Counted from the first letter of the stretch, positions 24,569 through 38,620 are shown. The stretch: DNA of 64,000 bases from Zea mays (GCF_902167145.1 NW_023366874.1:1-64000), one strand, 5' to 3'. Made by a program: numbers and translations. Notes: generated by a model from the letters alone, not told the origin.

Positions 24569-27500
24569 CTAGCAAAAGAAATTGCGCGAATCAAGAATAT
24601 TGAGCTCATGCCTAAGTTTGTTAAAAGATTGTTCATCAAGAGGCTTGGTAAAGATATCGGCTAATTGATCTTTAGTATTAATGTAAGAAATCTCGATATC
24701 TCCCTTTTGTTGGTGATCCCTCAAAAAGTGATACCGAATGGCTATGTGTTTAGTGCGGCTACGCTCGACGAGATTGTCGGCCATTTTGATTGCACTCTCA
24801 TTATCACATAGCAAAGGAACTTTGGTTAATTTGTAACCGTAGTCCCGCAGGGTTTGCCTCATCCAAAGCAATTGCGCGCAACAATGGCCTGCAGCAATAT
24901 ACTCGGCTTCGGCGGTGGAAAGAGCGACCGAATTTTGCTTCTTTGAAGCCCAAGACACCAAGGATCTTCCCAAGAACTGGCAAGTCCCCGATGTGCTCTT
25001 CCTATTGATTTTACACCCCGCCCAATCGGCATCCGAATAACCAATCAAATCAAATGTGGATCCCCAAGGATACCAAAGCCCAAACTTAGGAGTATAAGCC
25101 AAATATCTCAAGATTCGTTTTACGGCCGTAAGGTGAGCTTCCTTAGGGTCGGCTTGGAATCTTGCACACATGCATACGGAAAGCATAATATCCGGTCGAG
25201 ATGCACATAAATAGAGTAAAGAACCTATCATCGACCGGTATACCTTTTGATCCACGAACTTACCTCCCGTGTCGAGGTCGAGATGCCCATTAGTTCCCAT
25301 GGGTGTCTTGATGGGTTTGGCATCCTTCATCCCAAACATGGTTAGAATGTCTTTAGTGTACTTCGTTTGGCTGATGAAGGTGCCCTCTTGGAGTTGTTTG
25401 ACTTGGAATCCTAGAAAATACTTCAACTCCCCCATCATAGACATCTCGAACTTCTGTGTCATGATCCTACTAAACTCTTCACATGTAGACTCATTAGTAG
25501 ACCCAAATATAATATCATCAACATAAATTTGGCATACAAACAAGTCATTTTCAAGAGTTTTAGTAAAGAGTGTGGGATCGGCCTTTCCGACTTTGAAGCC
25601 ATTTGCAATAAGGAAATCTCTAAGGCATTCATACCATGCTCTTGGGGCTTGCTTGAGCCCATAAAGCGCCTTAGAGAGCTTATAGACATGGTTAGGATAC
25701 TCACTGTCTTCAAAGCCGGGAGGTTGCTCAACATAGACCTCTTCCTTGATTGGTCCATTGAGGAAGGCACTTTTCACGTCCATTTGATAAAGCTTAAAGC
25801 CATGGTAAGTAGCATAGGCCAATAATATTCGAATTGACTCAAGCCTAGCTACGGGTGCATAGGTTTCACCGAAATCCAAACCTTCGACTTGGGAGTATCC
25901 CTTGGCCACAAGTCGAGCTTTGTTCCTCGTCACCACACCATGCTCATCTTGCTTGTTGCGGAAGACCCATTTGGTTCCTACAACATTTTGGTTAGGACGT
26001 GGAACTAAATGCCATACCTCATTCCTAGTGAAGTTGTTGAGTTCCTCTTGCATTGCCACCACCCAATCCGAATCTTGAAGTGCTTCCTCTACCCTGTGTG
26101 TCTCAATAGAGGAAACAAACGAGTAATGTTCGCAAAAGTGTGCAACACGAGATCTAGTGGTTACCCCCTTATGAATGTCGCCGAGGATGGTGTCGACGGG
26201 GTGATCTCGTTGGATTGCTTGGTGGACTCTTGGGTGTGGCGGCCTTTGCTCTTCATCCTCCTTGTCTTCCTCATTTGCATCTCCCCCTTGATCATTGCCA
26301 TCATCTTGAGGTGGCTCATTTGCTTGATCTTCTACTTCATCAACTTGAGCTTCATCCTCATTTTGAGTTGGTGGAGATGCTTGCGTGGAGGAGGATGGTT
26401 GATCTTGTGTGTTTGGAGGCTCTTTGGATTCCTTAGGACACACATCCCCGATGGACATGTTCCTTAACGCGATGCACGGAGCCTCGTCATCACCTATCTC
26501 ATCAAGATCAACATGCTCTACTTGAGAGCCGTTAGTTTCATCAAACACAACGTCACATGAGACTTCAACTAGTCCGGTGGACTTGTTAAAGACCCTATAT
26601 GCCCTTGTGTTTGAGTCATAACCAAGTAAAAAGCCTTCTACAGTCTTAGGAGCAAATTTAGATTTTCTACCTCTTTTAACTAGAATAAAGCATTTGCTAC
26701 CAAAGACTCTAAAATATGAAATGTTGGGCTTTTTACCGGTTAGGAGTTCATACGATGTCTTCTTGAGGATTCGGTGAAGATATAACCGGTTGATGGTGTA
26801 GCAAGCGGTGTTGACCGCCTCGGCCCAAAACCGATCCGAAGTCTTGTACTCATCAAGCATGGTCCTTGCCATGTCCAATAGAGTTCTATTCTTCCTCTCC
26901 ACTACACCATTTTGTTGAGGTGTGTAGGGAGAAGAGAACTCATGCTTGATTCCCTCCTCCTCAAGGAAGCCTTCGATTTGAGAGTTCTTGAACTTCGTCC
27001 CGTTGTCGCTTCTAATTTTCTTGATCCTTAAGTCGAACTCATTTTGAGCCCGTCTCAAGAATCCCTTTAAGGTTTCTAGGGTTTGAGATTTTTCCTGTAA
27101 AAAGAATACCCAAGTGAAGCGAGAATAATCATCCACAATAACTAGACAGTACTTACTCCCGCCGATGCTTATGTAGGCTATTGGGCCGAATAGATCCATG
27201 TGCAGGAGCTCCAGTGGCCTGTCGGTCGTCATTATGTTCTTATGCGGATGATGAGAGCCAACTTGCTTTCCTGCTTGGCATGCGCTACAAATCCTGTCTT
27301 TCTCAAAATGAACATTTGTTAGTCCTAAAATGTGTTCTCCCTTTAGAAGCTTATGAAGATTCTTCATCCCAACATGAGCTAGTCGGCGGTGCCAGAGCCA
27401 ACCCATGTTAGTCTTAGCAATTAAGCAAGTGTCGAGTTCAGCTCTATCAAAATCTACCAAGTATAGCTGACCCTCTAACACTCCCTTAAATGCTATTGAA

Positions 27501-27943
27501 TCATCACTTCTTCTAAAGACAGTGACACCTATATCAGTGAATAGACAGTTGTAGCCCATTTGACATAATTGGGAAACAGAAAGCAAGTTGTAATCTAAGG
27601 AATCAACAAGAAAAACATTGGAAATGGAATGGTCCGGAGATATAGCAATTTTACCCAAACCTTTGACCAAACCTTGATTTCCATCCCCGAATGTGATAGC
27701 TCGTTGGGGATCTTGGTTTTTCTCATAGGAGGAGAACATTTTCTTCTCCCCTGTCATGTGGTTCGTGCACCCGCTGTCGAGTATCCAACTTGAGCCCCCG
27801 GATGCATAAACGTACAAAACAAGTTTAGTTCTTGACTTTAGGTACCCAAATGGTTTTGGGTCCTTTGGCATTAGACACAAGAACTTTGGGTACCCAAACA
27901 CAAGTCTTTGACCCCTTGTGCTTGCCCCCAACATATTTGGCAA
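24569..27943 (-). CDS. pol: Sirevirus copy 2 Pol polyprotein (1124-codon open frame)
   Basis: Same length and same domain order as the copy 1 Pol: protease DSG, zinc-binding HHCC, DD35E integrase, YVDD reverse transcriptase, RNase H. No stop or frameshift is seen. I count about 15 amino-acid differences from copy 1, including R49G, E262G, E317K (four residues after catalytic D313), A383T, K869M, S896F and P1058L. The catalytic residues themselves are unchanged. The low divergence means the two interiors separated recently. Because the upstream gag is broken, this copy would need Gag supplied by another element. Confidence 0.92.
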   Translation of the reverse strand: MPNMLGASTRGQRLVFGYPKFLCLMPKDPKPFGYLKSRTKLVLYVYASGGSSWILDSGCTNHMTGEKKMFSSYEKNQDPQRAITFGDGNQGLVKGLGKIAISPDHSISNVFLVDSLDYNLLSVSQLCQMGYNCLFTDIGVTVFRRSDDSIAFKGVLEGQLYLVDFDRAELDTCLIAKTNMGWLWHRRLAHVGMKNLHKLLKGEHILGLTNVHFEKDRICSACQAGKQVGSHHPHKNIMTTDRPLELLHMDLFGPIAYISIGGSKYCLVIVDDYSRFTWVFFLQEKSQTLETLKGFLRRAQNEFDLRIKKIRSDNGTKFKNSQIEGFLEEEGIKHEFSSPYTPQQNGVVERKNRTLLDMARTMLDEYKTSDRFWAEAVNTACYTINRLYLHRILKKTSYELLTGKKPNISYFRVFGSKCFILVKRGRKSKFAPKTVEGFLLGYDSNTRAYRVFNKSTGLVEVSCDVVFDETNGSQVEHVDLDEIGDDEAPCIALRNMSIGDVCPKESKEPPNTQDQPSSSTQASPPTQNEDEAQVDEVEDQANEPPQDDGNDQGGDANEEDKEDEEQRPPHPRVHQAIQRDHPVDTILGDIHKGVTTRSRVAHFCEHYSFVSSIETHRVEEALQDSDWVVAMQEELNNFTRNEVWHLVPRPNQNVVGTKWVFRNKQDEHGVVTRNKARLVAKGYSQVEGLDFGETYAPVARLESIRILLAYATYHGFKLYQMDVKSAFLNGPIKEEVYVEQPPGFEDSEYPNHVYKLSKALYGLKQAPRAWYECLRDFLIANGFKVGKADPTLFTKTLENDLFVCQIYVDDIIFGSTNESTCEEFSRIMTQKFEMSMMGELKYFLGFQVKQLQEGTFISQTKYTKDILTMFGMKDAKPIKTPMGTNGHLDLDTGGKFVDQKVYRSMIGSLLYLCASRPDIMLSVCMCARFQADPKEAHLTAVKRILRYLAYTPKFGLWYPWGSTFDLIGYSDADWAGCKINRKSTSGTCQFLGRSLVSWASKKQNSVALSTAEAEYIAAGHCCAQLLWMRQTLRDYGYKLTKVPLLCDNESAIKMADNLVERSRTKHIAIRYHFLRDHQQKGDIEISYINTKDQLADIFTKPLDEQSFNKLRHELNILDSRNFFC

Positions 27944-30512
27944 CTACCTTGCCGGATTTGTTAGTTAAAACATAAGATGCATCAAAAGTTTTAAAGGAAA
28001 TGTTTTGATCATTTGATGCACTAGGAGTTTTCTTTCTAGACAACCTAGCACGGGTTGGTTGCCTAGAGCTAGATGTCTCACTCTTATACATAAAAGCATG
28101 GTTAGAACCAGAGTGAGACTTCCTAGAATGAATTTTTCTAATTTTGTCCTCGGGATAACCGGCAGGGTATAAAATGTAACCCTCGTTATCCTGAGGCATG
28201 GGAGCCTTGCCCTTAACAAAATTGGACAATCTTTTAGGAGGGGCATTAAGTTTGACATTGTCTCCCCTTTGGAAGCCAATGCCATCCTTGATGCCAGGGC
28301 GTCTCCCATTATAAAGCATGCTACGAGCAAATTTAAATTTCTCATTTTCTAGGTTGTGCTCGGCAATTTTAGCATCTAATTTAGCTATATGATCATTTTG
28401 TTGTTTAATTAAAATCATGTGATCATGAATAGCATCTACATCAATATCTCTACATCTAGTGCAAATAGTGACATGCTCAATGGTAGATGTAGAGGGTTTG
28501 CAAGAATTAAGTTCAACAATCTTAGCATGAAGTATATCATTCTTATCTCTAAGATCGGAAATTGTAATTTTGCAAACATCAAAATCTTTAGCCTTAGCAA
28601 GCAATTTTTTATTTTCATCTCTAAGGCTAGCAAGGGAAATGTTTAATTCATCAATCCTAGCAAGCAAATCATCATTATTATCTCTAGGATTGGGAATTGA
28701 AACATTGCAAACATGTGAATCAACCTTATTTAAACTAGCATTTTCATTCCTAAGGTTGTCAATCATCTCACGGCAAGTGCTTAGCTCACTAGATAATTTT
28801 TCACATTTTTCTACTTCTAGAGCATAAGCATTTTTAACCTTAACATGCTTCTTATTTTCTTTAATAAGGAAGTCCTCTTGGGTGTCCAAGAGATCATCCT
28901 TTTCATGAATGGCACTAATCAATTCATTAAGTTTTTCTTTTTGTTGCATGTTGAGGTTGGCAAAAAGAGAGCGCAAGTTATCCTCCTCATCACTAGCATT
29001 ATCATCACTAGAAGACTCATATTTAGTGAATGATTTGGATTTTACCTTCTTTTTGCCGTCCTTTGCCATGAGGCACTTGTGGCCGACGTTTGGGAAGAGA
29101 AGTCCCTTGGTGACGGCGATGTTGGCGGCGTCCTCGTCGTCGGAGGAGTCGCTTGAGCTTTCGTCGGAATCCCACTCCCGACAAACATGGGCATCTCCGC
29201 CCTTCTTCTTGTAGTACCTCTTCTCCTTTCTTCTCCCTTTCTTGTCGTTGCCTCGGTCACTGTCACTTGATATAGTACATTTAGCAATAAAATGACCGGG
29301 CTTACCACATTTTTAGCAAACCTTCTTGGAGCGGGACTTGTAGTCTTTCCCCCTCCTCTGTTTGAGGATTTGGCGGAAGCTCTTGATGACTAGCGCCATT
29401 TCTTCATTGTCAAGCTTGGAGGCGTCTATTGGTTGTCGATTTGGTGTAGACTCCTCCTTCTTTTCTTCCGTCGCTTTGAATGCGACGGGTTGAGCTTCGG
29501 ATGTAGATGGATCATCAAGCTCGTTGATCTTCCTTGAGCCTTCGACCATGCACTCAAAACTTACAAAATGCCCGATAACTTCCTCGGGGGTCATTTTAGT
29601 ATATCTACGATTACCATGAATTAATTGAACTTGAGTAGGGTTAAGGAAAATAAGAGATCTTAGAATAACCTTAACCACCTCGTGGTCATCCCACTTTACA
29701 CTCCCGAGGTTGCGCACTTGGTTCACCAAGGTCTTGAGCCGGTTGTACATATGTTGTGGCTCCTCCCCTTTGCGAAGCCGAAACCGACCGAGCTCCCCCT
29801 CGATCGTTTCTCGCTTGGTGATCTTGGTGAGCTCGTCTCCCTCGTGCGTGGTTTTGAGCACATCCCAAACCTCCTTGGCGCTCTTCAACCCTTGAATTTT
29901 GTTATACTCCTCTCTACTCAAAGAGGCGAGGAGTATTGTTGTCGCTTGAGAGTTGAAGTGCTCGATTTGGGCCACCTCATCCTCGTCATAGTCTTTATCC
30001 CCTACTGACGGTACCTGTGCACCAAACTCAACAACATCCCATATACTTTTGTGGAGTGAGGTTAGATGAAATCTCATTAAATCACTCCACCTAGCATAAT
30101 CTTCACCATCAAAAGTTGGTGGTTTGCCTAATGGGACGGAAAGTAGAGGTGCATGTTTAGAAATGCGAGAATAGTGTAGGGGGGTCTTACTAAACTTCTT
30201 ACGCTCTTGGCGTTTAGAAGTTACGGAGGGCGCATCGAAGTCGGAGGTTGATGTTGATGAAGTGTCGGTCTCGTAGTAGACCACTTTCCTCATCCTCTTT
30301 TGCTTGTCCCCGCTTCGATGCGGCTTGTGGGAAGAAGATTTTTCCTTCTTCTCTTTGTGGTGAGAAGAAGATTTCTTCTCCTTCCCTTTGTTGGAGGAGC
30401 TCTTCTTCTTCTCCCTCCTTTTGGTGCGGGACTCTTCCGATGAAGTGCTCCCGTGGCTTGTAGTGGGCTTTTCGCCGGTCTCCATCTCCTTCTTGGCGTG
30501 ATCTCCCGACAT
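27825..30512 (-). pseudogene. gag: Sirevirus copy 2 gag, interrupted by a stop in the zinc knuckle
   Basis: Aligned with copy 1 gag it is collinear from the ATG at 30512 to the stop at 27825, apart from a 3-bp deletion near 29220. A single base difference at 29313 (T on the plus strand where copy 1 has G at 21248) turns the codon after the first zinc-knuckle cysteine into TAA. The protein would stop after about 399 residues, losing the zinc knuckle, the coiled coil and the link to Pol. The frame stays open after the stop, and an internal ATG at 29069 begins a 414-codon remainder. The gag/pol overlap is the same as in copy 1. Confidence 0.9.
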
Positions 30513-30546
30513 CACTTCGAGCGGTTAGGCTCTAATGAAGCACCGA

Positions 30547-30558
30547 GCTTTGATACCA
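30547..30558 (-). other. Primer-binding site, Sirevirus copy 2
   Basis: TGGTATCAAAGC on the minus strand, 2 nt from the edge of LTR 3; identical to that of copy 1. Confidence 0.85.
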
Positions 30559-30560
30559 AT

Positions 30561-31801
30561 TGAAAGTCGCCTAGAGGGGGGGTGTATAGGGCGAAACTGA
30601 AATTTACAAATATAAACACAACTACAAGCCGGGTTAGCGTTAGTAATAAAGAAACGAGTCCGCGAGAGAGGGTGGAAAACAAATCGCAAGCAAATGAAGA
30701 GTGTGACACGCGGATTTGTTTTACCGAGGTTCGGTTCTTGCAAACCTACTCCCCGTTGAGGAGGCCACAAAGGGCGGGTCTCTTTCAACCCTTCCCTCTC
30801 TCAAACGATCCCACGGATCGAGTGAGCTTTCTCTTCTCAATCACTTGGAACACAAAGTTCCCACAAGGGCCACCACACAATTGGTGCCTCTTGCCTCGAT
30901 TACAAGTGAGTGCTTGATCGTAATGAAAGAATCAAGAAAGCACGATTGCAAAAAGGCCAAGCGACAAGAGCGACGAATAAGACACGGATCACTTTCTCTC
31001 TCAAGTCACTAATCACTAATGATCTCTTTTCTCAATTGTGAAACTTGGAGAGATGGAGGCTTTGAATGTGTCTTGGAATGGAATGCTAGCTCTTGTATTG
31101 AATGTTGAAGGTTGGAATGCTTGGATGAAGTGAATGGAGGTGGTTGGGGTTGTATTTATAGCCACCAACCACTTCCTAGCCGTTGCTCCATTCTGCTGAG
31201 CGCGGACGGTCCGCGTGCCAGGTCCGGACGGTCCGCCCCAGTAGATCAACGGCTGAAAATGCAACGGTCAGCAGTAACGGCTATATCAACGGCTATATTG
31301 CATTTAATGCGTTGTCAGATGTCAGACAGACCCAGTCGCGGACGGTCCGCGATCCTGGCCTGGACGGTCCGCGAACCCGCTATAATTCATTTCTCCGAAC
31401 CCGTCACCTTCGGGTTTTTCGGTTTCTCACCTACCGGACGGTCCGCGCCAGAGGCCGGACGGTCCGCGCAAGGGCTCGGATGGTCTTTGCTTTTCCTCCG
31501 GACAGTCCATAGTGTAGACTTCGATTTTTGCATTGGTTCTGGCCGAGTGACATCCTTGTGTCGCGGACGGTCCGCCGCAAGGGCCCGGACAGTCCGCGCT
31601 TTGCCTGTTTTTCCAAAAAGCTTCTCCTGTCCGAAATAATCTACGGTATTTCGGACAGTCGATTTAGTATGGTTATAGATGAACCTTTGGCACCTGTAGA
31701 ACATATAATCTAGAGCAAAACTAGTCAGTCCAATTGTTTGTGTTGGGCAATTCAACCACCAAAATTATATAGGAACTAGGTGTAAGCCTAATTCCCTTTC
31801 A
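30561..31801 (-). repeat. Sirevirus LTR 3 (5' LTR of copy 2), 1241 bp
   Basis: TG...CA LTR with its TATA box at 31153-31160. Private variants include GGGTGTATAGGG at the start and AATAAGACACGG near 30977. It shares AAAGGGCGGGTC near 30770 with the solo LTR, against AAAGGCCGGGTC in LTRs 1 and 2. The target duplication ACCAT follows at 31802-31806. Confidence 0.94.
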
Positions 31802-34800
31802 ACCATTTCTTGGTCAAAAATCCGTAGGTCTTAGCCTCTAGTATTATTGAAAATGGTCGCTCATGGCTATTTTCATAAAAAATGGGGGTTGTGTGGCCAT
31901 TTATCATCGACTAGAGGCTCATAAACCTCACCCCACATATGTTTCCTTGCCATAGATTACATTCTTGGATTTCTGGTGGAGACCATTTCTTGGTCAAAAA
32001 TCCGTAGGTGTTAGCCTTCGGTATTATTGAAAATGGTCGTTCATGGCTATTTTCGACACCCACATATGTTTCCTTGCCATAGATCACATTCTTGGATTTC
32101 TGGTGGAGACCATTTCTTGGTCTAAAATCCGTAGGTGTTAGCCTCTAGTATTATTGAAAATGGTCGCTCATGGCTATTTTCAAGGTCGCTCATGGCTATT
32201 TTCATAAAAAATGGGGGTTGTGTGGCCATTTATCATCGACTAGAGGCTCATAAACCTCACCCCACATATGTTTCCTTGCCATAGATCACATTCTTGGATT
32301 TCTGGTGGAGACCATTTCTTGGTCAAAAACTCGTACGTGTTAGCCTTCGGTATTATTGAAAATGGTCGTTCATGGCTATTTTCGACAAAAATGGGGGTTG
32401 TGTGGCCATTGATCATCGACCAGAGGCTCGTACACCTCAACCACATATGTTTCCTTGCCATAGATCACATTCTTGGATTTCTGGTGGAGACCATTTCTTG
32501 GTCAAAAATCCGTAGGTGTTAGCCTTCGGTATTATTGAAAATGGTCATTCATGGCTATTTTCGGCAAAATGGGGGTTGTGTGGCCATTGATCATCGACCA
32601 GAGGCTCATACACCTCACCCCACATATGTTTCCTTGTCGTAGATCACATTCTTGGATTTCTGGTGGAGACCATTTCTTGGTGAAAAATCCGTAGGTGTTA
32701 GCCTTCGATATTATTGAAAATGGTCGTTCATGGCTATTTTCGACAAAAAAGGGGGTTGTGTGGCCATTGATCATCGACCAGAGGCTCATACACCTCACCC
32801 CACATATGTTTCCTTGCCATAGATCACATTCTTGGATTTCTGGTGGAGACCATTTCATGGGCAAAAATCCGTAGGTCTTAGCCTCTAGTATTATTGAAAA
32901 TGGTCGTTCATGGCTATTTTCGACAAAAATGGGGGTTGTGTGGCCATTGATCATCGACCAGACGCTCATACACTTCACCCCACATATGTTTCCTTGCCAT
33001 AGATCACATTCTTGGATTTCTGGTGGAGACCATTTCTTGGTCAAAAACTCGTACGTGTTAGCCTTCGGTATTATTGAAAATGGTCGTTCATGGCTATTTT
33101 CGACAAAAATGGGGGTTGTGTGGCCATTGATCATCGACCAGAGGCTCGTACACCTCAACCACATATGTTTCCTTGCCATAGATCACATTCTTGGATTTCT
33201 GGTGGAGACCATTTCTTGGTCAAAAATCCGTAGGTGTTAGCCTTCGGTATTATTGAAAATGGTCGTTCATGGCTATTTTCGACAAAAATGGGGGTTGTGT
33301 GGCCATTGATCATCGACCAGAGGCTCATACACCTCACCCCACATATGTTTCCTTGCCATAGATCACATTCTTGGATTTCTGGTGGAGACCATTTCTTGGT
33401 CAAAAATCCGTAGGTGTTAGCCTTCGGTATTATTGAAAATGGTTGTTCATGGCTATTTTCGACAAAAATGGGGGTTGTGTGGCCATTGATCATCGACCAG
33501 ACGCTCATAGACCTCACCCCACATATGTTTCCTTGCCATAGATCACATTCTTGGATTTCTGGTGGAGACCATTTCTTGGTCAAAAATTCGTAGGTGTTAG
33601 CCTTCGGTATTATTGAAAATGGTCGTTCATGGCTATTTTCGACAAAAATGGGGGTTGTGTGGCCATTGATCATCGACCAGACGCTCATACACCTCACCCC
33701 ACATATGTTTCCTTGTCAGAGATCACATTCTTGGATTTCTGGTGGAGACCATTTCTTGGTCAAAAATCCGTAGGTGTTAGCCTTCGATATTATTGAAAAT
33801 GGTCGTTCATAGCTATTTTTGACAAAAATGGGGGTTGTGTGGCCATTGATCGTCGACCAGAGGCTCATACACCTCACCCCACATATGTTTCCTTGCCATA
33901 GATCACATTCTTGGATTTCTGGTGGAGACCATTTCTTGGTCAAAAATCCGTAGGTGTTAGCCTTCGGTATTATTGAAAATGGTCGTTCATGTCTATTTTC
34001 GACAAAAATGGGGGTTGTGTGGCCATTGATCATCGACTAGAGGCTCATACACCTTCATTCATGGCTATTTTCGACAAAAATGGGGGTTGTGTGGCCATTG
34101 ATCATCGACCAGAGGCTCATACACCTCACCCCACATATGTTTCCTTGCCATAGATCACATTCTTGGATTTCTGGTGGAGACCATTTCTTGGTAAAAATCC
34201 GTAGGTGTTATTCTTGGATTTCTGGTGGAGACCATTTCTTGGTTAAAAATCCGTAGGTGTTAGCCTTCGATATTATTGAAAATGGTCGTTCATGGCTATT
34301 TTCGACAAAAATGGGGGTTGTGTGGCCATTGATCATCGACCAGAGGCTCATACACCTCACCCCACATATGTTTCCTTGCCATAGATCACATTCTTGGATT
34401 TCTGGTGGAGACCATTTCTTGGTCAAAAATCCGTAGGTGTTAGCCTTCGGTATTATTGAAAATGGTCGTTCATGGCTATTTTCGACAAAAATGGGGGTTA
34501 TGTGGCCATTGATCATCGACCAGAGGCTCATACACCTCACCCCACATATGTTTCCTTGCCATAGATCACATTCTTGGATTTCTGGTGGAGACCATTTCTT
34601 GGTCAAAAATCCGTAGGTGTTAGCCTTCGGTATTATTGAAAATGGTCGTTCATGGCTATTTTCGACAAAAATGGGGGTTGTGTGGCCATTGATCATCGAC
34701 CAGACGCTCATACACCTCACCCCACATATGTTTCCTTGCCATAGATCACATTCTTGGATTTCTGGTGGAGACCATTTCTTGGTCAAAAATCCGTAGGTGT

Positions 34801-37800
34801 TAGCCTTCGGTATTATTGAAAATGGTCGTTCATGGCTATTTTCGACAAAAATGGGGGTTGTGTGGCCATTGATCATCGACCAGACGCTCATACACCTCAC
34901 CCCACATATGTTTCCTTGTCAGAGATCACATTCTTGGATTTCTGGTGGAGACCATTTCTTGGTCAAAAATCTGTAGGTGTTAGCCTTCGATATTATTGAA
35001 AATGGTCGTTCATGGCTATTTTTGACAAAAATGGGGGTTGTGTGGCCATTGATCGTTGACCAGAGGCTCATACACCTCACCCCACATATGTTTCCTTGCC
35101 ATAGATCACATTCTTGGATTTCTGGTGGAGACCATTTCTTGGTCAAAAATCCGTAGGTGTTAGCCTTCGGTATTATTGAAAATGGTCGTTCATGTCTATT
35201 TTCGACAAAAATGGGGGTTGTGTGGCCATTGATCATCGACTAGAGGCTCATACACCTTCATTCATGGCTATTTTTGACAAAAATGGGGGTTGTGTGGCCA
35301 TTGATCATCGACCAGAGGCTCATACACCTCACCCCACATATGTTTCCTTGCCATAGATCACATTCTTGGATTTCTGGTGGAGACCATTTCTTGGTCAAAA
35401 ATCCGTAGGTGTTATTCTTGGATTTCTGGTGGAGACCATTTCTTGGTTAAAAATCCGTAGGTGTTAGCCTTCGATATTATTGAAAATGGTCGTTCATGGC
35501 TATTTTCGACAAAAATGGGGGTTGTGTGGCCATTGATCATCGACGAGAGGCTCATACACCTCACCCCACATATGTTTCCTTGCCATAGATCACATTCTTG
35601 GATTTTTGGTGGAGACCATTTCTTGGTCAAAAACTCGTACGTGTTAGCCTTCGATATTATTGAAAATGGCCGTTCATGGCTATTTTCGACAAAAATGGGG
35701 GTTGTGTGGCCATTGATCATCGACCAGAGGCTCATACACCTCACCCCATATATGTTTCCTTGCCATAGATCACATTCTTGCATTTTTGGTGGAGACCATT
35801 TCTTGGTCAAAAATCCGTAGGTGTTAGCCTTCGGTATTATTGAAAATGGTCGTTCATGGCTATTTTCGACAAAAATGGGGGTTGTGTGGCCTTTGATCAT
35901 CGACCAGAGGCTCGTACACCTCAACCACATATGTTTCCTTGCCATAGATCACATTCTTGGATTTCTGGTGGAGACCATTTCTTGGTCAAAAATCTGTAGG
36001 TGTTAGCCTTCGGTATTATTGAAAATGGTCATTCATGGCTATTTTCGGCAAAATGGGGGTTGTGTGGCCATTGATCGTCGACCAGAGGCTCATACACCTC
36101 ACCCCACATATGTTTCCTTGTCGTAGATCACATTCTTGGATTTCTGGTGGAGACCATTTCTTGGTGAAAAATCCGTAGGTGTTAGCCTTCGATATTATTG
36201 AAAATGGTCGTTCATGGCTATTTTCGACAAAAAAAGGGGGTTGTGTGGCCATTGATCATCGACCAGAGGCTCATACACCTCACCCCACATATGTTTCCTT
36301 GCCATAGATCACATTCTTGGATTTCTGGTGGAGACCATTTCATGGGCAAAAATCCGTAGGTCTTAGCCTCTAGTATTATTGAAAATGGTCGTTCATGGCT
36401 ATTTTCAACAAAAATGGGGGTTGTGTGGCCATTGATCATCGACCAGACGCTCATACACTTCACCCCACATATGTTTCCTTGCCATAGATCACATTCTTGG
36501 ATTTCTGGTGGAGACCATTTCTTGGTCAAAAACTCGTACGTGTTAGCCTTCGGTATTATTGAAAATCGTCGTTCATGGCTATTTTCGACAAAAATGGGGG
36601 TTGTGTGGCCATTGATCATCGACCAGAGGCTCGTACACCTCAACCACATATGTTTCCTTGCCATAGATCACATTCTTGGATTTCTGGTGGAGACCATTTC
36701 TTGGTCAAAAATCCGTAGGTGTTAGCCTTCGGTATTATTGAAAATGGTCGTTCATGGCTATTTTCGACAAAAATGGGGGTTGTGTGGCCATTGATCATCG
36801 ACCAGAGGCTCATACACCTCACCCCACATATGTTTCCTTGCCATAGATCACATTCTTGGATTTCTGGTGGAGACCATTTCTTGGTCAAAAATCCGTAGGT
36901 GTTAGCCTTCGGTATTATTGAAAATGGTCGTTCATGGCTATTTTCGACAAAAATGGGGGTTGTGTGGCCATTGATCATCGACCAGACGCTCATACACCTC
37001 ACCCCACATATGTTTCCTTGCCATAGATCACATTCTTGGATTTCTGGTGGAGACCATTTCTTGGTCAAAAATCCGTAGGTGTTAGCCTTCGATATTATTG
37101 AAAATGGTCGTTCATGGCTATTTTCGACAAAAATGGGGGTTGTGTGGCCATTGATCATCGACCAGACGCTCATAGACCTCACCCCACATATGTTTCCTTG
37201 TCAGAGATCACATTCTTGGATTTCTGGTGGAGACCATTTCTTGGTCAAAAATCCGTAGGTGTTAGCCTTCGATATTATTGAAAATGGTCGTTCATAGCTA
37301 TTTTTGACAAAAATGGGGGTTGTGTGGCCATTGATCGTCGACCAGAGGCTCATACACCTCACCCCACATATGTTTCCTTGCCATAGATCACATTCTTGGA
37401 TTTCTGGTGGAGACCATTTCTTGGTCAAAAATCCGTAGGTGTTAGCCTTCGGTATTATTGAAAATGGTCGTTCATGTCTATTTTCGACAAAAATGGGGGT
37501 TGTGTGGCCATTGATCATCGACTAGAGGCTCATACACCTTCATTCATGGCTATTTTCGACAAAAATGGGGGTTGTGTGGCCATTGATCATCGACCAGAGG
37601 CTCATACACCTCACCCCACATATGTTTCCTTGCCATAGATCACATTCTTGGATTTCTGGTGGAGACCATTTCTTGGTCAAAAATCCGTAGGTGTTATTCT
37701 TGGATTTCTGGTGGAGACCATTTCTTGGTTAAAAATCCGTAGGTGTTAGCCTTCGATATTATTGAAAATGGTCGTTCATGGCTATTTTCGACAAAAATGG

Positions 37801-38620
37801 GGGTTGTGTGGCCATTGATCATCGACCAGAGGCTCATACACCTCACCCCACATATGTTTCCTTGCCATAGATCACATTCTTGGATTTCTGGTGGAGACCA
37901 TTTCTTGGTCAAAAATCCGTAGGTGTTAGCCTTCGGTATTATTGAAAATGGTCGTTCATGGCTATTTTCGACAAAAATGGGGGTTGTGTGGCCATTGATC
38001 ATCGACCAGAGGCTCATACACCTCACCCCACATATGTTTCCTTGCCATAGATCACATTCTTGGATTTCTGGTGGAGACCATTTCTTGGTCAAAAATCCGT
38101 AGGTGTTAGCCTTCGGTATTATTGAAAATGGTCGTTCATGGCTATTTTCGACAAAAATGGGGGTTGTGTGGCCATTGATCATCGACCAGACGCTCATACA
38201 CCTCACCCCACATATGTTTCCTTGCCATAGATCACATTCTTGGATTTCTGGTGGAGACCATTTCTTGGTCAAAAATCCGTAGGTGTTAGCCTTCGGTATT
38301 ATTGAAAATGGTCGTTCATGGCTATTTTCGACAAAAATGGGGGTTGTGTGGCCATTGATCATCGACCAGACGCTCATACACCTCACCCCACATATGTTTC
38401 CTTGTCAGAGATCACATTCTTGGATTTCTGGTGGAGACCATTTCTTGGTCAAAAATCTGTAGGTGTTAGCCTTCGATATTATTGAAAATGGTCGTTCATG
38501 GCTATTTTTGACAAAAATGGGGGTTGTGTGGCCATTGATCGTTGACCAGAGGCTCATACAACTCACCCCACATATGTTTCCTTGCCATAGATCACATTCT
38601 TGGATTTCTGGTGGAGACCA
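31802..38620 (-). repeat. knob180 array, minus orientation, with 3.5-kb higher-order duplication
   Basis: About 38 units. Positions 31802 to about 33003 pair in inverted orientation with 55610-57351 (sum 89153 next to the LTRs). Within the block, about 32336-35135 is directly repeated at about 35821-38620 with an offset of 3485-3486 bp; shared oddities include the CTCAACCACATATG unit, the CATGGGCAAAAATCC unit and the GTCAGAGATCAC unit. Truncated joins GTAGGTGTTA|TTCTTGG (34201, 35405, 37687) and ATACACCTT|CATTCATGG (34052, 35256, 37538) recur at matching places. Confidence 0.93.
38616..38620. other. target-site duplication GACCA (left), Tat element
   Basis: GACCA lies directly before the TGTTGGGCCC of the first LTR and again at 47632-47636 directly after the second LTR. 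It is the left arm of the inverted repeat GACCATTTCTTGGTC in the knob unit. Confidence 0.93.

Larger units (their letters stand above)
14439..31801 (-). mobile_element. Sirevirus (Ty1/copia) tandem: LTR-internal-LTR-internal-LTR
   Basis: This 17.36-kb structure on the minus strand has three LTRs (14439-15683, 22496-23736, 30561-31801) and two full interiors (15684-22495 and 23737-30560), bounded by one ACCAT duplication. Each interior has, in transcription order, a primer-binding site resembling the 3' end of initiator tRNA-Met, gag, pol, a non-coding region and a polypurine tract. The LTR termini, the copia domain order (protease, integrase, RT, RNase H), the Gag with WVPK motifs and the repeated polypurine tracts place it in the maize Sireviruses (Ji/Opie/Giepum group); I cannot fix the family by eye. 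The likely origin is unequal recombination between the 5' and 3' LTRs of one insertion, which adds one interior and one LTR without a new target duplication. Confidence 0.93.
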
